Positions 9,907-21,840 of a DNA stretch of 64,000 nt are shown in pieces (the first letter of the stretch is position 1; each line of letters begins with the position of its first letter). Under the pieces are notes generated by a model. That model saw only the letters and a list, made by a program, of their open reading frames with translations. It ran no database searches and was not told the origin of the DNA. The stretch is from NCBI GenBank assembly GCA_047967505.1, contig CM106538.1; one strand, given 5' to 3'. The position numbers and the translations under genes are program-made. This DNA is from Dipteris shenzhenensis. Taxonomy: Eukaryota; Polypodiophyta; Polypodiopsida; Gleicheniales.

Positions 9907-10600
9907 ATTTGGTCGACCGGCCAGTCAACCTGACCCTAATTGGGTCGGCTGAAAAGGCCCTGTCGGCCAGAATTGAAGGCATCCAGCCCTATACATAATT
10001 CCTCCATTGGGGCCCCATTAGATGCAGCAAGGCACAGCAAGTAGAATTGCATTGCAGAGTGCAGCAGCCACTGCGTTCCAGCTTCCAGGCATCCTGGCAC
10101 TAGAGAAGGTGGACCAGAGGCAGTAGCAAGGTGCAGCAAAGACACCACAGATCCAGCAGACACTAGCGAAGAGCTCAGAACGTAAGCAGATCACAGGGTC
10201 GCAGAAGGGAAGCTGACATAAGTTTGAGAGGCTCCTCCCTAAGCCATTGAAGATCTCATTTGAGAGGCGCACAGAAAAAGGAGTGAGCAGGAGACAGGAC
10301 AACAGTTCAGAGCCTTAGATCTAGCACAATTGTAGCAACATCTCACTGTCCACATGGTGTAGGTTGTGAGTGCACTTTTGTATCTATGTTTTGGTCCTTT
10401 CAGTAAAAATTTATATTATCTATTGGTTGCTGTATCTTGGGTGTCTACTTCACGTCTGATAATGGAGTTAATAGATGCTTGAGTACACATATTGAGTACG
10501 ATGTAGATCTCAGGTGTGATCTCATGGTTGATTTATTTTCCGCTGCCTATTGTGGTTTGGGCATAACCTTTATTCAAAGTTCTTCTAATTGAGGTGTAAT
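9907..10600 (+). repeat. Copia-like LTR remainder right of the gypsy insertion
   Basis: The sequence resumes the interrupted LTR: GGTCGACCGGCCAGTC repeats resemble GGTCGGCCAGTC in the LTR at 35597, followed by a CAGCA-rich R-like segment and an A/T-rich U5-like end with a TTCCGCTGC block also present near 36622. The right boundary is not sharp. Confidence 0.5.
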
Positions 10601-11313
10601 ACTCACAGGTACGTTTAATACTTACTCAAAATAACTGGACAATCCCACAAAATAAATGATCGCAGCACAACAATCAAAACAAGCAATTGGGGTTTAGTGA
10701 TGAACAGCAATGAGAAATACTGCGTAGTAGCTAACGGCTGCAAAGAGAGAGAAGAGCTCCAAAGGGGCCAGCAAGAGAGAGATGACACAGACCCAAGAAT
10801 GCAAATGTAACTTACACAGAAGGAGCAGCGTTTGCAGAGGAGAGCACCGGTAGAAGCAAGCGCTGACAAAGCAAAACGCAGGCTAGCACTTGCAGCCTAG
10901 CCTTTGGTGCCTATTCCCACTACCAGGTAGTTACTCAGCCAAGGCTCTTTACACACGGCTCGAGCGCGGCGTGTACAGGGGCGACATGCCAGTCGTGCCA
11001 TTCATGCCGACTGGACATCCGCGGGTGAACAAGACCCTTGCCCAAGGGTGATTTCTTGAGACATCATTTATTGCAAATGTGGCGGGTGGGACTTGAAGCA
11101 GAGTTGGTGGGACTTGAACCATTCCCACCAACTCTGCTTGGCACGTAAGCGCAAACCTCGCCGCCCAGATTCTAGCTATGTGTGTTGAGGCTTGAGCGGG
11201 TGGGGCTTGGTGTGTAAACAACCAAGTGTGCATTCCCATTGGCATCTAAAGAGTCTAGTTAACTGAACTCTCCTAACTGCTTATGCTTAGAGAGGAAAAT
11301 GGAATGCAAGGTA
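10601..11313. other. Unassigned stretch
   Basis: No convincing reading frame. It includes a short inverted pair, AGAGTTGGTGGGACTTGAA and CCACCAACTCTGCTTGG near 11100-11143, whose meaning is unclear. Confidence 0.3.
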
Positions 11314-11474
11314 TGTTGAGGATTCATCTCAACATCACATGTTATCATATGTGCATAGCACTAACACATAGAGTGCTAAAAAGGCACAAGGGTTGGAAAC
11401 TTTGTGGTGTGCTCTCTAGCTATGCCATCTCTCCTCATCTTTACTCTTCTCCTCTCCCTTTCCATATTTGTTCA
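11314..11474 (+). repeat. Copia LTR, telomere-motif family (copy without the telomere-like block)
   Basis: It starts TGTTGAGGATTCATC, like the minus-strand copy at 22661 (TGTTAAGGATTCATC), and shares the ACACATAGAGTGCTAAAAAGG block, the AAGGGTTGGAA block and the CTATGCCATCT...CCTCATCT segment. It passes from GGGTTGGAAAC straight into TTTGTGGTGTGCTC, skipping the CCCTAA repeats found in the relatives. It is followed by a primer-binding-like site. Confidence 0.72.
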
Positions 11475-11486
11475 TGGTATCTGAGC
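11475..11486 (+). other. Primer binding site variant
   Basis: TGGTATCTGAGC, one base different from the usual TGGTATCAGAGC, immediately follows the LTR end. Confidence 0.7.
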
Positions 11487-11866
11487 ATGGTTATACCTTC
11501 CGCTAAGGCGCAATCCTTGTGAGAGTGTGAAAGATCGAGAGATTGAGAGTTTCTTGAGTGTTCAACTTTCATTCCATTGATGAAATATGTCCATTCATTC
11601 CACTTCGAACATTTCCATTTATTTCTCGAGAGTTCTTTGTGAGGATTTCTATTCATTCCATTTTAGAGTTCTTTGTAAGGACTTCTATTCATTCCATTTG
11701 AGAGAGAAATTTCGCCATTCATTTCTGTCGTGAGAATTCAATGAGAGAGATTCTCATCGGGAGATTCCTTTAGAGTTCTATTCGGAAAGTGGTCGGTCTC
11801 CATTTAGAGAGAGAGATATAAGGAGTGTTCTTGTTTTCCGAGAGATAGTGGTTACCCTTAGGGGGG

Positions 11867-11901
<35 letters not shown>

Positions 11902-12128
11902 GATTCATTTGTGTTTGGAGAGAACTACAAGTCTACACAACCAAAGCTCTGATCTATTGCTTGCAATAGCCTTCTTCAACGAATATTGCCTGCAACAGCC
12001 TTGAGAAAGAGAGAGATCTATCGCTTACAACTACGACAACCTAGAAGGACCACATAGCAATCAACGAGCTACACAAGCAAAGACTCCTACAACTACCTCT
12101 AGGACTGAAGCTTCTATAGCAACTAAGG
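11487..12128 (+). repeat. Copia leader-like stretch with 36-bp tandem pair and (GA)n
   Basis: Downstream of the primer site lie two 36-bp units starting GAGTTCTTTG (11630 and 11666) and a G-run plus (GA)n tract at about 11859-11900. No gag frame was recognised, so only the leader of the element may survive. Confidence 0.5.
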
Positions 12129-12482
12129 GCCTTATGTCATGGAGGGGAAAAAGATGGGAAATAGCTATTTTTGTTATGCCATGCAAATGCACCAGGGGAA
12201 ATAGAGAGGAAATAGGAGGGAAATAGAGTGGGACCAAGGGAAATAGCACTCCATGCTCTAGACCTCATGGTGCTATTTCCCCTACCCTTAAGAACCATTG
12301 ATGTGGCATTTCTCTACCATTGATCTGACATTTCCTTATAGCCCGCTCTTATTTCCCCTCCATTTCCCTTGGATCATTATGTCATGCATCAAGGGAAAAT
12401 CGTCCAACTAGGCTCCTCCAAGGGAAACATCCAAAATAGCCATCCTTATTTCCCTCTTTTTTCCCCTCCATGACATAAGACA
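12129..12482. mobile_element. Foldback MITE, copy 1
   Basis: About 354 bp with terminal inverted repeats: CTTATGTCATGGAGGGGAAA at the left and its complement at the right end (TTTCCCCTCCATGACATAAG). An inner hairpin around GGGAAATAGCAC...GTGCTATTTCCC (12238-12284) gives the whole element a foldback character. No coding capacity. A second copy lies at 25858. A target duplication could not be settled. Confidence 0.82.
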
Positions 12483-12684
12483 CTGTTAGTATTACTTGAC
12501 ATGATTTAGACTATTTGATGGAGGAAATAGGAGAGTGGTAGAAGAAATGAAGGAATAAGTATGGTGGAGGAGATGGTGGAAGTGGAGGAAGAAGGAGGAG
12601 AAAATGGAGAAAATGGGACGTGTGAGAGAGATTCGCAATTAGCAGGGGGATGCAAAAAGTGAAGGGCAAAGGGATGAAGGGGAG

Positions 12685-12740
12685 TGGGAGGGTGGGGGGG
12701 GTGGCTTGGGGTGGGGTGGGTTGGGGTGGGGTGGGAATAA
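12685..12740 (+). repeat. G-rich, potential G-quadruplex tract
   Basis: Successive runs of three to eight G separated by one to three bases (GGGTGGGGGGGGTGG, GGGGTGGGGTGGG) satisfy the usual G-quadruplex pattern many times over. Confidence 0.7.
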
Positions 12741-14277
12741 GGATTTGTAGAGTGGCAGTAAGGAATCCTAGAGGGGACTAAGGATTTGTAGATGGTGGTA
12801 AGGAATAGTAGAGTGGGGCTAAGGAATAGTGGAGGGGATAATGAATACTAGAGTGTTGATAAGGATTTGTATGTGTGCACCTGAGGGGGTCATGGAATTT
12901 GATGGGGTGATAAGGTTTTGTGGCTAATATGCCACCTCCTTTTAACTATTGTAACTTTTGCTGGGTATATCAGAATGCTAAGCAATAAAAAGAAAAATGC
13001 TCAAAATTCTAAGCTTTTCAACATTGTGTCAATATCTTGGCCTAAGGATATTTCTTAGAGCAAGGTTATGGTGTTACAAAGATTCTAACAAGGGTTTATG
13101 CTATAGTTCAATCGATTTGTTCACAATTAGAGATTTTCATTTTCCTTTCCCTTGAACGATTTGTCCATGATAGTTTCTCTTAGTGGTTCCTTGCTCATGC
13201 AAACTTGTGCATAACTTGCATCTACTTAAGGCACTAATGTCCTCAACAATGGTGCTAAAAATATTACCACTAGTTTTCATCTTTGATTTTATTAAAATTT
13301 GGTCAACTATTGTTCATTGTAGCAAAGTGATCATAGTTGTAGCATATTCCCTTGGGTCATATTCTAATTAGAGATTTAGTGTTAGGCATGGAAACTATTT
13401 CTTTCATTAGCTTAGGTGAAGCCTAGTAGATGAGCACCTCAAAGGTGCCAAAGAACTCTCTTGCATTATTTTTTGTATCATTGATGTCTTTGTGAATCAT
13501 AAGTAGCTAACACTATATATAAACACTTACGTTTTATGGGTTGGTGATAGTGAACAATGAGAGTTTACTTGAATGGTTTCTATTTTGGATGTGGAATCTA
13601 AATTGCACTTTTGAGGAGCTACCCTCTTTATGGACTACATGAACATTTAATGCTTTACTCATGGCGGGGATGCAGTCGTATCAGGATTTTGGAGAGTTGA
13701 GGAGAAAAGCATTATGGAGCAAGGGAGGAAGACAGTGGCATGTGAGAAGATGAGAAGGATAGTGACACATGAGAAGCATTTTGGAGTAAGGGAGGAGGAT
13801 AATTACATGTCAAAGAGGAAGAGTTGTCCCCAAAATGATGGGGGCCTTGGAGAGGTGGAAATGTGTTTTGTTTGGGATCTTTCATTTTGGAATGGACAAC
13901 TCTCAAATTGAGTTTTATCTCCCATAAAATGTGAACATTTAATGATTTCCATATAGGGGTTTAGTGTTATTAGGCCTAAATTTGGAGAGTTGAGCAATAT
14001 AGGCATTCTAGAGGAAGGAAGGAGGATAGTGACATGTGTAAAAGGACCTATTCTACATATGATGGGGGCCTTAGAGAAAGTGATAGCACTATATTTATTA
14101 TGGGGATCTTAAATTTACATTTCCTACAAAAGACTAGAATGATAACTAGGTATAAATTAACATTCTTAGGGATCTTTTTTCCATCGAGTGAAAATAGGTC
14201 ACAAGGAAAGGCACTACTACAATACGATACCTTTTTTTATGCTTATTTAGACACTTATGTGCCATGAATTCCAGTGG

Positions 14278-14308
14278 GTGTTTTGATGCATCTCTTGCAT
14301 CAAAACAC
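14278..14308. other. Perfect 12-bp inverted repeat
   Basis: Arms GTGTTTTGATGC and GCATCAAAACAC with a 7-nt spacer (ATCTCTT). No U-run or gene end is next to it. Confidence 0.6.
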
Positions 14309-16739
14309 ATCGGCACCATCATGTTCATCATGTGCTAAGTCTTCTATGTCTCTTTGCAAATTTCAAGACTAGATCCCCCACATCTAGGTGTGAGACTTGA
14401 GTAATGATCTAAAGAGCTTAAATGTCATTATCTTTTGAAAGTTGTACAACCATCATCTCATGAGATAGGAGAGGAGTAGTGGAAGTGCTTACCTCCATGT
14501 AATCTAATGTGACAAAAGATGTGTCTTCCTTAACATCTTTAAAAGGCACGTCGCTTCCTTGGTGCAGATCGCATACCACAATTTGGCATCCAAGCGATTT
14601 GGTTGAAAATAACATGATAATAACTTATTAGGTGCATCAACAATTGGAATGCCTATGGCCCAAACTATTAAATAACAATAGTACAGAAATGTATCTATTC
14701 AGATTATTGAGGTGGCACAAATGTATCCATATGGTCATCCCATATTTTGGTTGAATCAATGGTCAAAAGGCCATTCAAATCTTTTTTGACAATTTCTTGA
14801 ACCCCACTACACGCCATTTCATGTCCAATACAAACAATCAAATTGTCAAAAGCTCATTTCATGATGATAGACTGTATGGTTATAACATAAATCCATGACA
14901 TTTTCTATTATTTTAGTATCCCTTGCACTAGCTCGACTCTCTTAGGAAAAGTTTGCCATGACTCCATGCTCAAAAGTGTGATGGTGCACACCAACCTTCT
15001 CTACACCAAATTTATGCCCATGTGACCACATTACATTGATTGAAATATATTGAACATAAAATCAAAAGAAAAATTAGAATTTTAAAGAAATCAACAATGC
15101 TACTTCCAATTTCTCATCATGATAACCATAAATGGATGAGACTGCTACTTACATAAAGATCACAGCCCTTGGCAATTTCTCATTCCCTACTACTTACAAC
15201 ATCCTCCCTTTGACAGACCTCTATAATTGCATCTTCGAGCCATTGAGTTTCACATTTTCTTGGTAGTAGACATAAATCATCAGGGTACCTAGCCCCTTTA
15301 TGGCTTCTCCTAAAATCTCTTTTACATTCCTTTCATAGATACAAATTGTGTTCATATTTTAACTCCAATGCAACACTCATCTTTCATTGTCTATTTTCCT
15401 TTGTGGCATGTTTTCTTCACCTATTAGATCATCCTTCTCATTGCAAAGTCGTGGTATTGAGGAATTGCATTGCACAAGAAGGCCTGTGACATAAAACATT
15501 GATCCTTCTACTAATAAACCTTCTCCACCCAACTTGATCTCCCAAAACACTCTTTTGCATGGGATTTCCTTATTCTTGCAAATAGTAGATGAATTACTAC
15601 TCATTAAATTTGTTAAAAATTGCACTCTAGCCATGCCTTTTGCCTCACAATCCTTTCAACACTTTCATGAAACTCTTTAAGAAGAACATCCATCGGCTAT
15701 GCACAGTTCCTACATATGTCAATTGATCCACTAAATGAACATATAGATGTAGTTGAAGATCTAGAGTTCTCATTGGAAATGATTTCTCGATCATAAAAAT
15801 GGCTTTGATGGCTTAAATTCTCATTGGCTCAATTTATGAATTTGCAATCTCCTTTGAAGACATCCACTTAAAACATTTTCAAGATATTTAGGAACATACT
15901 TACGTCCATGGAAGAAAATGAATGCACTTACATGGTGGATCATGATTTTGAAATGCATACCTCACAAAAGAGCATACCATATTGACAGCACTCCTGACCT
16001 CCTCCATTAAGTAGCATTGGAGTACTTTTGGAAGCACACACTATCGCACAGACAATGTAATAATATATGTGCAATGCATATTGTTTTGAGGTGCTTATGC
16101 TACAAAAATATGAAGTGCACCACATAGAGTATAATTATCTATAATGCCTTCTGATTATTGTGTGACTTTAAACCACTTAGTCTTCTTTTTAGCTAGCCAA
16201 TCATGATGAAAATATTGAGTGTTTTGATTTTGGAGCAAGTAATCACATATCTCAAAAGGAAGAAGGGATTTTTTTAAGTGCATCCAAACAAGAATGGAAA
16301 AGAGAATGTAACCATGTGTGACAATACCCCTCATAAGGTAGTAAGAATTGATAAACAATATCTCCATAATGATGAAGGCAATACACAAAGAATAGGAAAT
16401 GCTTTCTTTTTTATTATTGTGGCACAAATCTCTTGTCAGTGGTCAGATGACTAAATGTGGTATGGATTTAGTCTTCAACCAGTTTGGTTGCACGGTCCGA
16501 GAGTTGTATAATCCAAAAAAAATGTGTCAAAATAGAGAGAGTGTTGAAAATTTCTTCATTGACAGCTGTTTAAAGAATGTTGACAGCATCTCATAAACAC
16601 CAAGATGCTTATCTAAGCACATTGAGCATACAAACATGGTTCAAATCATGTTGTAGTTTTATTTTTAAAAGGATAATTGTGAATCATGTTGTATGGTAAC
16701 ACAACACCATTAGTCTTTTAACTTTCATTAAGGAGAGCC

Positions 16740-17400
16740 TTGCATATCATCATCTTCATTGATGATTACTCCAAAGAGACTTAAATCTATTTTCTCAAAC
16801 CAAAATTAGATGCTACTAATGCATTTAAAGAGTTCTAAGATTTGGAAAAAATAAGCAAACTATAAAGTACATAAAGATCCTCTAATGTGAAAATGGAGGA
16901 GAGTACAACAATAAGCAAACTATAAAGTACATAAAGATCCTCTAATGTGACAATGGAGGAGAGTACAAGGCATAAAAGTTCAATCAATTTTGCAGAAAAC
17001 ATGGCATGAAGAGATAGTTTTCATGCATGTACCCTCATTAGCAAAATGCGATTGTAGTGAGAAAGAATAGAGTCATAGTAGAGTCAGCAAGATGCATGCT
17101 AAATGAAAAAGATGTTCCTTGTCCATATTGGGCAAAAGCAAGTGAAACTATAATTTTCTTAATGAATAGAAGTCCAATAACCATCTTGCATAATATTATA
17201 CCAAAAGAAGCTTTTACAAGTGTAAAGCCTTTAGTTAGTCATTTAAGAAATTTTGGCTCTCTTCCACATACACAAAATTCCAAATCAACTCCATAATGAT
17301 ATTGACATGAGATCCATCAAATGTGTCTTCATAGGCTATAGTGAAGAATAAAAGGCATACCGCCTCTTTGTGCTAGTCATGTGAAGTAGTTTGGTTTAGA
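16740..17400 (+). pseudogene. Ty1/copia integrase remnant
   Basis: Reading across frames gives FIDDYSKET and IYFLKPKLDATNAFKEF, then CDNGGEY (the central catalytic Asp block of copia integrase), FCRKHGMKR, NRVIVESARCMLNEKDVPCPYWAKA (the catalytic Glu region) and SVKPLVSHLRNFGS, ending in CVFIGYSEE. This is the expected order of a copia integrase core and C-terminus. Frameshifts, stops and an internal 60-bp tandem duplication show it is dead. Reverse transcriptase and RNase H are missing; the sequence passes within 150 bp to a polypurine-like tract and LTR start. Confidence 0.85.
16851..16970 (+). repeat. 60-bp tandem duplication in integrase remnant
   Basis: Units starting ATAAGCAAACTATAAAGTAC at 16851 and 16911 are nearly identical and duplicate the region encoding the GGEY block. 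Confidence 0.9.
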
Positions 17401-17530
17401 AGTTTTCCTAATACTTGAAATATCTTATGGAGGAGTGCTCAATTCTGAAAATATGAGAAGCAATTAATTGGCAAAGAACATTGAAATTTTCCAAAAGGAT
17501 ATCTCATATATGTACCTTCTACTTTAGTGC

Positions 17531-17700
17531 AAATTAGGAGGATATGTTAGGAATGGTGTAAATTACATTGTTTAAGACAGGAATATAAGGGCATAAGGAC
17601 AAGTCCTAACCTTAAGCCTAAGGGGTGAAGTTATATATATGCATCTTCTTCTTAATTATAATGTTGTAGACAGTTGGTATGTGTATAAATCATCCTTCAC
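17531..17700 (+). repeat. Copia 3' end: polypurine tract and LTR start
   Basis: AAATTAGGAGGATA is followed at 17545 by TGTTAGGAATGG, a typical polypurine tract to LTR transition. The LTR right end is not defined; around 17700 the sequence becomes LINE-like. Confidence 0.5.
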
Positions 17701-17719
17701 AAAGGGGTTTGGACTACTA

Positions 17720-18778
17720 AACGGGCATTAAAAATTGGGTAGGGAGATGGTTTATGCCAAAGGTGCTGCTCAAGAAGACATTCCTCATTTGTTCCTAAAT
17801 TGCAAGTTTTCAAGAGCTATTTGGGAGGTTGTTCACAAACTCTTTGCTTTTTTCCCGATTAATTATACTTTTTGTTGTTGGGGGACATGCTGAATAGAGC
17901 TCCGGCCAACTGGAATTCTATGCGCAGCTCGATATTATGGTCTTTATGGTTGCAGAGATGCTCTAAGGTTTTTAACAATGTTCTTGTTGATACTAATGAA
18001 AATTTGATGAACCTATGGAAGAAAACAGGAAAGAGGAGCCAATCTTAAGAAGATTTCCCGCTTACAACAACAAATTCAAGAATGTTGTAAGAAAGATGAG
18101 CAGCTTGTGAGAAATGAGACCGCTCTATTGGCTCGGGTGCAAAAGCAAGTTGGAAAAGAGGCTAATTTTTCAGATGCTAGCCCTCCGTTGTTCCATAATC
18201 CTAGTCAAACAGCCCTGCAGGCCAAGGAACCTATGCCCACTTTCTCCTTCCCTATGCTCCCTGTGCCTACTTCTCCACTGCCTCATGTGGCTTTTCCCTT
18301 GCTTCCTTCATCTTCGGTTGCTAATACTACCCCCACCTCTCCTCTGCCTCCTCCTGCCTATATTGTGCCCTCTCTGACTTTGCCTCCTGCTTTTTCTCCC
18401 CCTCAACCTCGTCTGGTGTTTAAGAGGCCTGTCTCAAGAAATGACCTGGTAGGTGTTATCTTCAAAGTTCGAAATGAAGTCACGCCAAGGGATTTCCAGT
18501 GTCCCACTCCAAGACCAAAAGTCAAGGCCAAAAAACTGTGTCCCTACCCTCGAATTCCTGGAACAATCGTTCTTCGAGTGGTGGCGCACGTTGTTCCCAA
18601 AGAAGAGCCTCAAGATACTACTATGTAGTGGTCAGGAGATGGAGTTAGCAGTTTTCTGTTTTTTTGTTATTACTTTTGGTTCAGGTGAAGATGTCCCTTT
18701 TTGAAGTCATAGGGACTTTTTGGATTATGTACATAATCACTCTTTCTTTTTAATAGAAACCCACACACACAAAAAAAG
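17720..18778 (+). pseudogene. LINE 3' end with zinc-binding tail and proline-rich ORF
   Basis: The frame near 17760 reads QEDIPHLFLNCKFSRAIWE, matching the Cys/His zf-RVT tail after plant LINE reverse transcriptases. An open frame from 18107 to 18628 (173 codons) follows, rich in Pro, Ser and Leu in its middle and basic near its end (RPKVKAKKLCPYPR). A 3' untranslated part ends TTTTTAATAGAAACCCACACACAC and an A-run at 18769-18776, consistent with a LINE terminus. The reverse transcriptase itself is absent: a 5'-truncated insertion. Whether the proline-rich frame is translated, or is a transduced or host segment, is unknown. Confidence 0.6.
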
Positions 18779-18801
18779 TATGTGTATGAATTGCTCTCCT
18801 C

Positions 18802-19740
18802 TCACACAATTAGGCTAACAGTGAGATACATGCCACTAATGTATTTTTGGATTATTGGTCTTTGATTAGCCATATGTACTCGAAAGGTTGCAGGTCTGAA
18901 AATTTTGAGCTTAATCTTGTGAGAAAAATTTGGAAAGATGATACTAATTTTTAATTGATCATCTATGATAACACCTTTGATGGTGGCATTCCTTATCTTT
19001 ACTAAGATAACTGGCATCTCATCATCCACTAGAGGGGCTCGATGATGGGTATAGTAGCTCAAGGTTGTCTATAGTTTTGTTGGTGCACCATCAATCCTTA
19101 CATAACTACTTAGAATAGGAAGCTATCATCAACAATTGTAAAATATTGATGGTGACTTCAAATCTTGAACCTATTCTGAAGCTTCTTAGTCCATGTTGCA
19201 TTTTGAGAGGCATCCCCAATTTCCCTTATGTTGTATCTTATGCTAGGTGTTATTCCAAATTTATCTTGGTTTTCAACGTGACTTGATCTTTTCATCCTAT
19301 CCTTGTCTTGATAGGTATACTTGAACGTGGACCTACTTGCCACAAGCTATTCAGCCCCTCTGCCTTGGCGGTTTGTCAATTGATTGTAGTGCTTTCCCTT
19401 TGAGATCTTTTATTATGATTGTGGCTTCTTCATTTCACTCCTGCAAGAGTGATTTCTCATGTTGAAGTTAAGGACTCTTCACTACTCCACTACAATTGAT
19501 CATTGGGACTAAGTTACAACATTAGCTTATATCAGTTAAACTTGATGATTTTGGGACCACAAATGCACGTCCCACATCGAGATCCACTTCATGTTGCTCA
19601 TTGTTACTAAATAACAACTTTATATGCTCAAATAAAAGTCTACTCTCAGACTAGATATGGGCATCTTCATCACAAAAGCAGCACTTAACCTTGATTTTTC
19701 CTCTTTCTCCTCTGGCCTTGCTCCCAATACTACTAAAACA
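18802..19740 (-). pseudogene. Ty3/gypsy gag-protease remnant
   Basis: On the minus strand, 19062-18802 reads VILVKIRNATIKGVIIDDQL then KISIIFPNF and RPATFRVHMANQRPI, the pattern of a gypsy protease in which the Asp-Ser/Thr-Gly triad has decayed to DDQ. Near 19690-19660 the same strand reads CCFCDEDAHI followed by a stop, a damaged nucleocapsid knuckle. The order knuckle then protease matches gag-pro. The rest is eroded. Confidence 0.55.
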
Positions 19741-20219
19741 GTTCTGAGGATTTTAGTTTCTATCAAGGAAATCATTCCAAGTTGCTTCTTTGTCACCGCT
19801 CTTTCAGATGATGAAACCTAGTTGGTAGTAATTGTTCTCATATGACTATATCAATGCTCTTCGTCAGTGTGACTAGATTTCACACATGCATTTAATACTT
19901 AACTGGCCACTCTATTGCTATATGATAGATCCTTGAGCATTTATTACATCATTTGGCTTTTCTCTCGTACCAAGATATATTAAGGATTTTCATAGCTCAA
20001 GCACTAGGATGGCAAGGCATTTTCTTCCTCTTCCTCATCACTACCTTTCTCTCTTTTGTAATCTTTTTCTTAGTGCTAGGACTACCTGTCTCGAGAGCAA
20101 TAGAATAGTCCTATGACTCTACACAGATGAGGCAAGGGGCCCAAGGGGTAGGCAAGGGCTAGAAATAGCCATGCAAGTCTACATAGCCTGGGGGGGTTGA
20201 ACAGCCCATGGTACTGAGA

Positions 20220-20225
<6 letters not shown>

Positions 20226-20279
<54 letters not shown>

Positions 20280-20289
20280 AGGGGGAGGG

Positions 20290-20352
<63 letters not shown>

Positions 20353-20385
20353 GGGGGGAGGGAGCGAGGGGGCAAAGACAGCGAG

Positions 20386-20458
<73 letters not shown>
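20226..20458 (+). repeat. Compound (GA)n microsatellite with G-runs
   Basis: Three GA arrays separated by GGGGGGGGGGAGGGGGAGGGAGC and GGTGGGGGGGGGGAGGGAGC-like spacers. The long open frames here on both strands are simple-repeat artefacts. Confidence 0.97.
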
Positions 20459-20459
<1 letters not shown>

Positions 20460-20610
20460 ACTATATAGCCAAGAGATTGATTTGGTGGCATGGCTTTTGG
20501 TCTCCCAACTAGTCCACACTATTATTGAGCTCACAACTTACAAGAGACATCTTATGATAAATTTCTAATTGATAGTTTTGTTCACCCATGATTTTGACAT
20601 GCTTATCCAT

Positions 20611-20877
20611 TGATTGAGGAGAAATATCAATATCATGCGCAAATGTATATATGCACTAGCACTTAGAGAGTACTAAAATGGCACTAGGGTTTCCTAGCCC
20701 TACCCTAATCCTAACTCTAACCCTAAAAGGTAATGGGAAGTTGTATAGATATTCATTCTTTATAATGATTTGTATGTAATGTTAGGTCACTTGAGTGTGT
20801 ACTCCCTAGTTGTGCCTTTTCTCCTCCTTATTCATTGTATCCTCCTCTCCTACCTCCTACTTTGTCATGGTATCAGA
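20611..20877 (+). repeat. Copia LTR with telomere-like repeats, copy A
   Basis: About 267 bp, ending TTTGTCA at 20877 and followed by a primer binding site. Inside (20694-20725) it carries CCCTACCCTAATCC, CTCTAACCCTAAAAGG, a decayed run of CCCTAA units. Shares the CACTAGGGTTTCCTAG block and the C/T-rich CCTCCTCTCCTACCTCCTAC end with copy B. Confidence 0.8.
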
Positions 20878-20889
20878 GCTTAGGTTTCT
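20878..20889 (+). other. Primer binding site
   Basis: TGGTATCAGAGC follows copy A directly, fixing the LTR end and orientation. Confidence 0.9.
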
Positions 20890-21272
20890 TAATAAGTTTA
20901 CATGCATCAACCACATAGATACATTGAGAATCAAAAAGAGAAGTATGCCAACTAGAGAAAAGTCTTTGCGGCTTAAAGCAAGAACTAGAAGTTCTACTAG
21001 ACTTCACAAATATTCTAAGTTGTGATAGATGTAGTTAGATCCTAGAGGGAATCCATAATAATTACTAGACTAACACACATAAAATGACACATAAAGTCAA
21101 GCCATAGAATAACACACATAAACCATTATGGTATGGGTTCATGTAGCCAATTATCATGGGAGAATTTGTGCTAGATTTAGTCAAAGATAAAATTTCTTCG
21201 ATTGATTTGGATAGAGCTGACAGTTGAGCCTTATCAACAATGTGTTCACCCATGAATTAGCATGCCCGTGCA

Positions 21273-21535
21273 TGTTTTGGGGAGAAGTATTAACATCATG
21301 TGCAAATGTACATATGCACCAACACTTACAGAGAGCTAAAATGGCACTAGGATTTCCTAGCCCTGCCCTAACCCTAATCGTATCTCTAATCCTAACCTTA
21401 ACCCTAAAAGGAAATGGAAAGTTGTATATATTCATTATTTACAATGAATCTTGTGTACTCTAGGTCACTTGTGTGTGTGATCGCTAGTACTTTTCTCGTC
21501 TTTCTTTGTGTCCTCTCCTCCCTCCTACTTTGTTG
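21273..21535 (+). repeat. Copia LTR with telomere-like repeats, copy B
   Basis: It starts TGTTTTGGGGAGAAG and contains CCCTAACCCTAATCG and CTAACCTTAACCCTAAAAGG at about 21365-21412. The adjoining primer site has decayed to TAGTATTAGAGC, and the following CTTAGG...AAGTTTACAT leader matches the one after copy A. Confidence 0.78.
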
Positions 21536-21599
21536 TAGTATTAGAGCTTAGGTCCCCTAAGAAGTTTACATCAATCAACCACTTGAATATGATGAGAAT

Positions 21600-21840
21600 G
21601 AAAAAGAGAATCAAGTATGCCTATTGGAGAAAAGGATTTATGGCTTAAAGAAAGCACCCAGAAGTGGTATAGTAGAATTAACAAGTATATTGATAATTTG
21701 GGATACACAAAAATTAATGCATATCATACACTCTACTACAAAGTTCAAAGGGAAGATGTTACCATTGATTTGTATTGCCATCTCTCCTCCTTATCCCCTC
21801 TCTCCTCTCCTCCCTCCTATTTTGTCAGCATGATCATAAT
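21600..21840 (+). pseudogene. Copia reverse transcriptase scrap and LTR end
   Basis: Read across two frames the stretch gives IYGLKKAPRS, then KWYSRINKYIDNLGY and HTLYYKV, the block between motifs of copia reverse transcriptase normally found as LYGLKQAPRAWY. It lies only 60 bp after the primer site of copy B, so gag, integrase and most of pol are deleted. At 21776-21830 the C/T-rich LTR end (CTCTCCTCCCTCCTATTTTGTCA) recurs. Confidence 0.7.

Larger units (their letters stand above)
12483..16739. other. 4.2 kb without recognisable genes
   Basis: The stretch contains a G-rich segment (12685-12740), degenerate repeats of the type AAGGATTTGTAG/AAGGAATAGTAG (12735-12870), and two related degenerate blocks at about 13685-13865 and 13985-14080 sharing GGAGGATAGTGACA(T) and ATGATGGGGGCCTT. 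No frame longer than about 90 codons is open and none shows a domain. It is most likely old, decayed repeat DNA. Confidence 0.4.

Noticed and set aside
11074-11150. Terminator- or riboswitch-like hairpin
   Set aside because: An inverted GAGTTGGTGGGACTTGAA-type pair exists, but there is no gene context, and the genome is eukaryotic.
20159-20534. Long open frames with Ser-Leu or Arg-Glu repeats
   Set aside because: They are translations of the (GA)n microsatellite on both strands, with no other content.
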